Positions 7,106 to 11,243 of a stretch of 11,243 nt of DNA are shown piece after piece (positions within the stretch are counted from its first letter, which is position 1; each line of letters opens with the position of its first letter). The DNA comes from CAZLAJ01 sp964644605 (lineage in GTDB: Bacteria > Patescibacteriota > Microgenomatia > UBA1406 > GWC2-37-13). The notes under the pieces were generated by a model, which had not been told where the DNA came from, did no database searches, and worked only from the letters and a program-made list of their open reading frames with translations. The position numbers were made by a program, and so were the translations under genes. Where the stretch lies: the NCBI GenBank assembly GCA_964644605.1, contig CAZXWS010000011.1, forward strand, positions 1-11,243. The letters are read 5' to 3'.

Positions 7106-7210
7106 AACTGAAATTTTGTAGACTATAATCCATTGAAATATTTTTGTCTTTCATTTACCTTCATGTTGCATGGGCAAAAATTATGCAAAACGATCTGGTC
7201 TTTTTAAATG

Positions 7211-7240
7211 TGTAGGGACAGGTCGCGACCTGTCCCTACA
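7211..7240. repeat. Perfect 30-bp palindrome
   Basis: TGTAGGGACAGGTCG is followed directly by its exact reverse complement, with no loop bases. It is GC-rich in an AT-rich intergenic region and ends 11 nt before the ATG of the lamin-tail gene. It looks like a REP-type mobile palindrome; an operator or a cruciform/hairpin is also possible. No U-run follows it on the plus strand, so a canonical terminator for the peptidase gene is not supported. The rest of the 146-nt gap (7106-7251) holds no recognised gene. Confidence 0.85.
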
Positions 7241-7251
7241 AAATCTATCGT

Positions 7252-8538
7252 ATGACATTTCATATTCGCCATAAAATTATTACTTTATTTTTTATCAGTT
7301 GTTTTATCTGTTTTCCAAAGTTTGTTCAAGCAGAAAGTAATGTATTGATCAATGAATTCCTCGTTGATCCGCAACCACAACAAGTTGAGCTCTACAATAA
7401 AAATTCTAACGCAGTGGACATCTCTGGTTGGTTTTTAGATGACAGCGGAGGAAGCACCTATTTTACTATTCCGTCGGGAACTATGCTCAATGGGCAGTCT
7501 TGTGTGGTATTTTCCGGAGACTTCAGTCTGAATAAAACCTCAGCAGATACTGTGCGATTATTTGACTCAACAGCAAATCCTGTATCTTCAAATGCAAATC
7601 TCATTGATTCATATAATTATCCAAAAAGTAGTGGCAGTGGTATTTCGTTTATGAGAATGACTGATGGGAGTACCAACTGGGCTACCGGTAGCGCAACAAT
7701 CGGAAAATTTAATCAATCTAATGAAAATTGCATCACCACTCCATCATCCTCCCCTACTGTTACACCACCGTCGCCATCACCCGAACCGACCGCAGTAAAT
7801 TCTACGATACCAACTCTCTTACCCACTTCTCAACCCATTCATAACATCATTATTACCGAAGTGATGGCGTACCCAGATACTTCAGATAACGAATGGGTCG
7901 AGTTGTATAACAACAATAATTTTTCAGTAACTTTCGCTAATTGGTATATTGATGATGTAGAAAATAGTGGATCAACTCCAAAAATATTTAGTATGGAAAT
8001 CGTAGCGCATGGCTATAGCATAGTCAATATAAATACGTCAATGTTTAATAATGATGGCGATACAGTACGCGTGCTCAATAGTTACAAAAATGAAGTGGAT
8101 AGTATAGAGTATGGAACTTCTGAGAAAGGAAAGAGCCTCGGGAGAGTATCATTGGAAAATGATACATTTTGCGAACAAAATCCTTCACCCGGACACTCAA
8201 ACAACAGTTGTATTTCCGCACCCACAACGCAAAGTACCCACACAATAAATCCTACAGTTTCCCCGTTACCATCCCCTACCATTGAACAAACTGACACGCT
8301 AAATCTAATTTCAGATACTCCCTCACCCAAAAAACTAGATTCTTCATTTCTTAACAATTCTGAAAATAATAGTAATACTTTTACTCAACCCCTTTCCGAA
8401 AAAGGGCAGGTTATGGGAACTCAAACCAGAAATGATCCAAAAAGAACTGCCATTATTCAAAGTCTTTCATATATATCAGTCGTATTTTCGCTTTTAGGTA
8501 TAATCTCAGTGCTTGTAAAAATCAAAAATATGGCATAA
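7252..8538 (+). CDS. Surface protein with two lamin-tail domains (LTD)
   Basis: The 428-residue protein starts with a signal peptide (hydrophobic about 9-22, likely cut after VQA at 27). A first lamin-tail domain runs from about 30 to 145: NVLINEFLVDPQPQQVELYNK, then VDISGWFLDD. A Pro/Ser/Thr-rich linker lies at about 158-195. A second lamin-tail domain runs from about 199 to 300: IIITEVMAYP, then NEWVELYNNNN, FANWYIDD and KGKSLGRV. A second Pro/Ser/Thr-rich stretch (about 320-390) leads to a C-terminal transmembrane helix (about 404-424) and a short basic tail. LTDs are immunoglobulin-like beta domains found on many bacterial secreted proteins, presumed to bind or adhere; the ligand here is unknown. 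It is probably displayed outside the cell, held by the C-terminal anchor on a stalk-like linker. Two bases of its TAA stop region overlap the -10 box of the next gene. Confidence 0.88.
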   Translation: MTFHIRHKIITLFFISCFICFPKFVQAESNVLINEFLVDPQPQQVELYNKNSNAVDISGWFLDDSGGSTYFTIPSGTMLNGQSCVVFSGDFSLNKTSADTVRLFDSTANPVSSNANLIDSYNYPKSSGSGISFMRMTDGSTNWATGSATIGKFNQSNENCITTPSSSPTVTPPSPSPEPTAVNSTIPTLLPTSQPIHNIIITEVMAYPDTSDNEWVELYNNNNFSVTFANWYIDDVENSGSTPKIFSMEIVAHGYSIVNINTSMFNNDGDTVRVLNSYKNEVDSIEYGTSEKGKSLGRVSLENDTFCEQNPSPGHSNNSCISAPTTQSTHTINPTVSPLPSPTIEQTDTLNLISDTPSPKKLDSSFLNNSENNSNTFTQPLSEKGQVMGTQTRNDPKRTAIIQSLSYISVVFSLLGIISVLVKIKNMA

Positions 8539-8539
8539 T
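8531..8539 (+). promoter_or_regulatory. Extended -10 promoter element of the CAP-protein gene
   Basis: TGGCATAAT (TG-n-CATAAT) overlaps the TAA stop of the lamin-tail gene and ends 6 nt before the ATG at 8546. TTGTAA at 8513-8518 is a possible -35 with a short 15-bp spacer. It predicts a leaderless message for the CAP gene and the two genes after it. Readthrough from the preceding gene is also possible. Confidence 0.45.
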
Positions 8540-8545
8540 GACAGT

Positions 8546-9454
8546 ATGCTATCGAGCATTCAAAATACATTCCGTCATCTTTTTGTCCCACACGAACAAA
8601 ATAATTTTCGTGCACGTGCTCTACATCTAGACTTTCTTACTTACTACCTTGTATTGGCATTAGTACTTACTTTTTCATTCCGTTTTCTGCAAACTCCTTT
8701 AAACAATGTCCTCGGTTTCGCAACCGATATTTCAGTAGATAAACTCTTTCAGCTGACAAATACCCAACGCATAAATCATGGTCTTAATCCTTTAACGTAT
8801 AATCAACAACTTTCACAAGCGGCAGCAGCGAAAGCGCAAGATATGTTCGGCAAAAATTATTGGGCGCACTTTGGACCATCTGGTGAAACGCCATGGAACT
8901 TCATACTAAGCTCCGGTTATAAATACGAATATGCGGGGGAAAATTTAGCCAAAAACTTTCTTTTTTCAGATGGTGTAGTTGATGCATGGATGAATTCACC
9001 TTCTCACCGTGAAAATATATTAAGAAGCCAGTATACCGATGTTGGGTATGCTGTTGTAAACGGCACACTGAATGGTGAAGAAACAACTTTAGTGGTTCAA
9101 ATGTTTGGAAAACCACTGAATCCTGCCATGGCTGTAAGCAAGCCACAGAAATCGATTGAGCCATCTCCAATTCCAACCGTTACAGTTGAAAAACCTGCAA
9201 TAGTGCAACCTCCAGTTATATTCGCTGCTGAAAATGCACCTCACAAACTCAGCGTAAATCATGTTTCGTTTGACATTAATTTTATATTCTTGTTATTTAT
9301 GGGCGCAGCTCTCATTTTAGACTTTTATTTTTCAGTACAATTAAATGTCATACATATGAACCGTAATATATTACATATACTATTTATAGTATTTTTTATT
9401 GCCGGTTTATTTATCATTACCCGCGGCGCCATTTTGTCAGGTGCCAAGATATAG
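8546..9454 (+). CDS. Membrane-anchored CAP/SCP-family protein
   Basis: The 302-residue protein has an N-terminal transmembrane helix (about 30-50) after a basic cytoplasmic segment, so the CAP domain (about 62-190) is outside the membrane. The CAP (SCP/PR-1-like) signature is clear: LTNTQRINHGLNPL, AHFGPSG (H108), YAGENLA (E132) and SPSHRENIL (H154, E156), which together form the family's conserved His/Glu pocket. Bacterial CAP proteins are secreted and of mostly unknown activity; this cavity is usually intact, as here. A proline-rich linker (about 200-225) leads to two further membrane helices at about 246-265 and 274-292. The three-helix arrangement around a single CAP domain is less common than a simple secreted form. 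It is followed after 3 nt by the next gene, so it begins a tight operon. Confidence 0.93.
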   Translation: MLSSIQNTFRHLFVPHEQNNFRARALHLDFLTYYLVLALVLTFSFRFLQTPLNNVLGFATDISVDKLFQLTNTQRINHGLNPLTYNQQLSQAAAAKAQDMFGKNYWAHFGPSGETPWNFILSSGYKYEYAGENLAKNFLFSDGVVDAWMNSPSHRENILRSQYTDVGYAVVNGTLNGEETTLVVQMFGKPLNPAMAVSKPQKSIEPSPIPTVTVEKPAIVQPPVIFAAENAPHKLSVNHVSFDINFIFLLFMGAALILDFYFSVQLNVIHMNRNILHILFIVFFIAGLFIITRGAILSGAKI

Positions 9455-9457
9455 ACT

Positions 9458-9736
9458 ATGTTTGTAAAACAGCTACACCACCAATGGCGTAAAGACCGTA
9501 ACGATTATATTATTTTCTCAGTAATAGGTTTTATTTTTCTTTTTCTTTTAATTCTGTTCCAAGGACAACGCTTTGCCACGTTTACAATAATTACCTCATT
9601 CGTCGGATTTTATATAGTTTGGTCAATATACCATCATGTAAAAAATGACAATCTCACTCTAAAAACTGTGCTAGAATATGTGCTGTTAGGATTTACTATC
9701 CTTTTCTTAATCAAACTTGCTGTATTACCTAATTAA
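9458..9736 (+). CDS. Small membrane protein with three predicted helices, unknown function
   Basis: The 92-residue protein begins MFVKQLHHQWRKDRNDY, a polar basic segment. Three hydrophobic helices follow at about 17-34, 39-59 and 71-90. No family is recognised. It is trusted as a gene because it fits exactly between its neighbours, with 3-nt gaps on each side (TAG-ACT-ATG before, TAA-ACT-ATG after). Translation probably depends on reinitiation after the upstream stop, as no Shine-Dalgarno site is seen. Its place between the CAP protein and the nucleotidyltransferase suggests an envelope role, which is only an inference from context. Confidence 0.8.
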   Translation: MFVKQLHHQWRKDRNDYIIFSVIGFIFLFLLILFQGQRFATFTIITSFVGFYIVWSIYHHVKNDNLTLKTVLEYVLLGFTILFLIKLAVLPN

Positions 9737-9739
9737 ACT

Positions 9740-10816
9740 ATGAAGGCTATTATTCCAATCGGCGGTCGTGGTACACGCATGCGACCAATAACACTCTCAA
9801 CCAACAAACACTTCATACCAATGGCGAATAAATTGCTTATTGAGTATCCTATTGAAACAGTGGTAAATACCGGTATCACTGATATTGCAATTACTTATAA
9901 TCCAGGTCAACTCGAGTCAGCAAAAAAACTGCTTGGGAATGGATCACAGTGGAATGCTCAGTTTACCTATGTTCTGCAAGAAAAACCACAAGGCTTGGCG
10001 AATATTGTGGAGGTATGTGAAGATTTTATTGGTGACGATGCTTTTATGTTTCATCTTGGAGATAATATCTTTGTTGAAGGACTACAAGAAGCAGTGGAGT
10101 ATTTTCAAAAAAATAAACCAAATGGATTAGTAACCATGATTCATCATAAAGAAAACCGAAGATTAGGTGTACCCTATTTCGATAAAAACGGACGGATGAC
10201 TCAATATGTTGAAAAACCGGAAAATCCACCTCATGATTTTGCTGTGCCAGGAGTTTACTTTGCAGACAGTAATTTTTTCAAATGTTTTAAAGGAAATGAT
10301 CGTCTTAAGCCATCAACGCGGGGTGAGTACGAAATACCTGATGCATTTCAATGGATGATTGATCATGGATATCGTGTTGATGTACTGGAGTATAAAGGAA
10401 AATGGTTGGATCCAGGCAAATTTGATGACTGGCTGGAGACAAACCAATTCTTACTTGACCGTAATGTGACACTTGATTTTAAGTCAGAACCAGATTCTTC
10501 CTCCAAAATACAAGGTCGAGTTGAGATAGGCAAAAATACGAAGATCGTTAACTCAATTATTCGTGGTCCTGTTTCAATTGGCGATAATGTAATTATTAAA
10601 GATAGCTTTATTGGCCCTTTTACTTCTATATACCATAATTGCCATATTGAGAACACAACACTTGAGAACTCGGTGCTGATGGAAAAAGTTCATTTGAGTC
10701 ATATCTCAAAACCTATCCAAAACAGTGTCATCGGTACTGAAGCTGAAATAACAGGCCAAGACTCCCTTCACTTCATGAGCCTCTTTGTGTCAGAGTTGAG
10801 TAACATTCGTCTTTAA
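9740..10816 (+). CDS. Sugar-1-phosphate nucleotidyltransferase, RmlA long-form type
   Basis: The 358-residue enzyme joins a sugar 1-phosphate to a nucleoside triphosphate to give an NDP-sugar for glycan synthesis. The N-terminal Rossmann-like domain carries the signature GGRGTRMRPIT (8-18) and K23 in the following NK, then QEKPQGLA, HLGDN (D108, metal ligand), VEKPENPP, VPGVYFAD, GEYEIPDAFQWMI and WLDPGKFDDW. The C-terminal about 100 residues have hexapeptide-type repeats (VEIGKNTKIVNSIIRGPVSI onward), a left-handed beta-helix. This arrangement fits the long form of glucose-1-phosphate thymidylyltransferase; a different base or sugar, such as UTP or mannose, cannot be excluded. It starts 3 nt after the preceding stop and is likely the last gene of the operon. 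No terminator hairpin with a U-run is seen after it. Confidence 0.93.
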   Translation: MKAIIPIGGRGTRMRPITLSTNKHFIPMANKLLIEYPIETVVNTGITDIAITYNPGQLESAKKLLGNGSQWNAQFTYVLQEKPQGLANIVEVCEDFIGDDAFMFHLGDNIFVEGLQEAVEYFQKNKPNGLVTMIHHKENRRLGVPYFDKNGRMTQYVEKPENPPHDFAVPGVYFADSNFFKCFKGNDRLKPSTRGEYEIPDAFQWMIDHGYRVDVLEYKGKWLDPGKFDDWLETNQFLLDRNVTLDFKSEPDSSSKIQGRVEIGKNTKIVNSIIRGPVSIGDNVIIKDSFIGPFTSIYHNCHIENTTLENSVLMEKVHLSHISKPIQNSVIGTEAEITGQDSLHFMSLFVSELSNIRL

Positions 10817-11111
10817 ATAGTAATACGTTAAACGGTTTGGCACCTCGTACCCGCCTGCCATAGCCTGCCTATATAGGTTTGTAATGTGTACAGTTAAGTT
10901 AGACTATACAGTTTTCAGCATCTGTATAGCAAGGCACCGGCGGGCAGGTCGTAAATCGTTAAACGATGTACGTTTTTCCATACTAACAACGATGACTTTC
11001 TCCGTTATCCGTCAGTATCCGTGCGCGTCGAACGATAACTTTGAAAGTTTAGAAACAGTTGGGAACAGCGCATTATCCGTGTAATTCCGTTAATCGCTTC
11101 GAGCCTGAATT
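10817..11111. other. Non-coding stretch with repeat-like fragments between an operon end and an IS30 transposase
   Basis: No convincing gene is seen in about 295 nt. A 66-codon open frame at 10884-11084 has a composition unlike the neighbouring proteins and no start signal, so it is not accepted. The stretch contains two copies of CGTTAAACG (10826-10834 and 10957-10965), two copies of GGCACC (10839 and 10933 region), GC-rich CCCGCCTGCC and GGCGGGCAGG blocks that are only imperfectly complementary, and a small hairpin (10904-10929). It looks like remnants of a mobile or repetitive element next to the transposase. Confidence 0.5.
10904..10929. repeat. Short inverted repeat (8-bp stem)
   Basis: CTATACAG (10904-10911) and CTGTATAG (10922-10929) are perfect reverse complements with a 10-nt loop. 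The stem is AT-rich and no U-run follows, so it is not a good terminator. It lies within the repeat-like stretch before the transposase. Confidence 0.55.
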
Positions 11112-11243
11112 CTAAGTGGAATCCGAACAGTAACTTGTAAAGACTTCGTTGGGTGTTTGATATTGTAACACTTTTCTTGGTCTGTTATTAAGCTCCTCTA
11201 CGACTTCATCCAACTCTTCTTGAGAGACAGTTTGGAAATCAGT
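11112..11243 (-). CDS. IS30-family transposase, C-terminal end (runs off window)
   Basis: On the minus strand 43 codons are open from the window edge to a TAG stop at 11112-11114. The sequence, with QEELDEVVEELNNRPRKVL then QYQTPNEVF, is the typical end of IS30-family DDE transposases, where the last catalytic Glu lies near the LNNRPRK block and TP-x-E-V-F follows. The start, the HTH domain and the first catalytic Asp residues lie outside the window, so whether the gene is intact cannot be judged. The inverted repeat of the element is expected just past the stop, towards lower coordinates, around 11090-11111, but is not identified. This marks an insertion at the right edge of the window. Confidence 0.85.
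   Translation of the reverse strand, partial: TDFQTVSQEELDEVVEELNNRPRKVLQYQTPNEVFTSYCSDST

Noticed and set aside
6882..7121. 79-codon open frame overlapping the end of the M23 gene
   Set aside because: It is out of frame with conserved M23 motifs (HTGID, YLHV) that occupy the same bases. It also does not supply a missing downstream M23 half.
7124..7129. TATAAT in the gap after the peptidase gene, with a 24-codon frame from TTG 7134
   Set aside because: There is no matching -35, the frame is very short and non-descript, and the box is too far (about 120 nt) from the lamin-tail ATG to follow the layout of the other promoters. An unannotated small RNA cannot be excluded.
7211..7240. The 30-bp palindrome as a rho-independent terminator
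   Set aside because: The stem is strong, but no U-run follows it on the plus strand, and it is too near the next gene's start for a simple terminator reading.
10884..11084. 66-codon open frame before the transposase
   Set aside because: It has no recognised family and no start signal, and it overlaps the inverted repeat and repeated 9-mer. Likely a chance open frame.
1..11243. tRNA, rRNA, CRISPR arrays, riboswitches
   Set aside because: No cloverleaf-like sequence, rRNA signature or regularly spaced repeat array was seen on reading both strands by eye. A covariance-model scan was not possible here.

Overview
The window is AT-rich bacterial DNA with compact genes, short intergenic gaps and many poly-A/poly-T tracts. 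The gene set, the style of the surface proteins (a PilM-like/LytR_C fusion, a lamin-tail protein, a CAP protein) and the scarcity of Shine-Dalgarno sites suggest a member of the Candidate Phyla Radiation (Patescibacteria), perhaps Microgenomates. That placement is an inference from gene content, not a phylogeny. UGA is used as a stop codon (end of ftsE) and a class-2 release factor is encoded, so this is the standard bacterial code, not the UGA-glycine code of Gracilibacteria.

Layout. 1-1028 (-): N-terminal 342 codons of DNA primase, dnaG, running off the left edge. 1123-2577 (+): membrane protein with a PilM/actin-like N-terminus and a LytR_C C-terminus, divergent from dnaG. 2614-3627: peptide chain release factor 2, prfB. 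3628-3872: non-coding, with a long imperfect inverted repeat and a short tandem repeat. 3873-4319: small single-pass membrane protein of unknown function. 4340-5907: ftsE and ftsX, overlapping by ATGA. 5958-7105: coiled-coil M23 peptidase of EnvC/PcsB type, with a frameshift in its signal peptide and its M23 domain halves in reversed order. 7106-7251: intergenic region with a perfect 30-bp palindrome. 7252-8538: lamin-tail-domain surface protein. 8546-9454: membrane-anchored CAP/SCP protein. 9458-9736: three-helix membrane protein. 9740-10816: sugar-1-phosphate nucleotidyltransferase with a beta-helix tail. 10817-11111: no gene recognised, repeat-like debris. 11112-11243 (-): C-terminus of an IS30-family transposase.

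How the genes work together. FtsEX plus a coiled-coil M23 hydrolase is the known cell-division module in which the ABC transporter gates peptidoglycan cleavage. The following genes (lamin-tail, CAP, small membrane protein, nucleotidyltransferase) look like an envelope/surface cluster, the last three separated by only 3 nt. The PilM-like/LytR_C protein is also an envelope protein.

Most notable: (i) the M23 domain is apparently circularly permuted, with all zinc and catalytic motifs kept; (ii) the same gene needs one extra base in a T7 run to join its signal peptide to the body; (iii) at least five transcription-unit starts have a -10 box only 5-8 nt before ATG, which predicts leaderless mRNAs, whereas the internal operon gene ftsX has a strong Shine-Dalgarno site.
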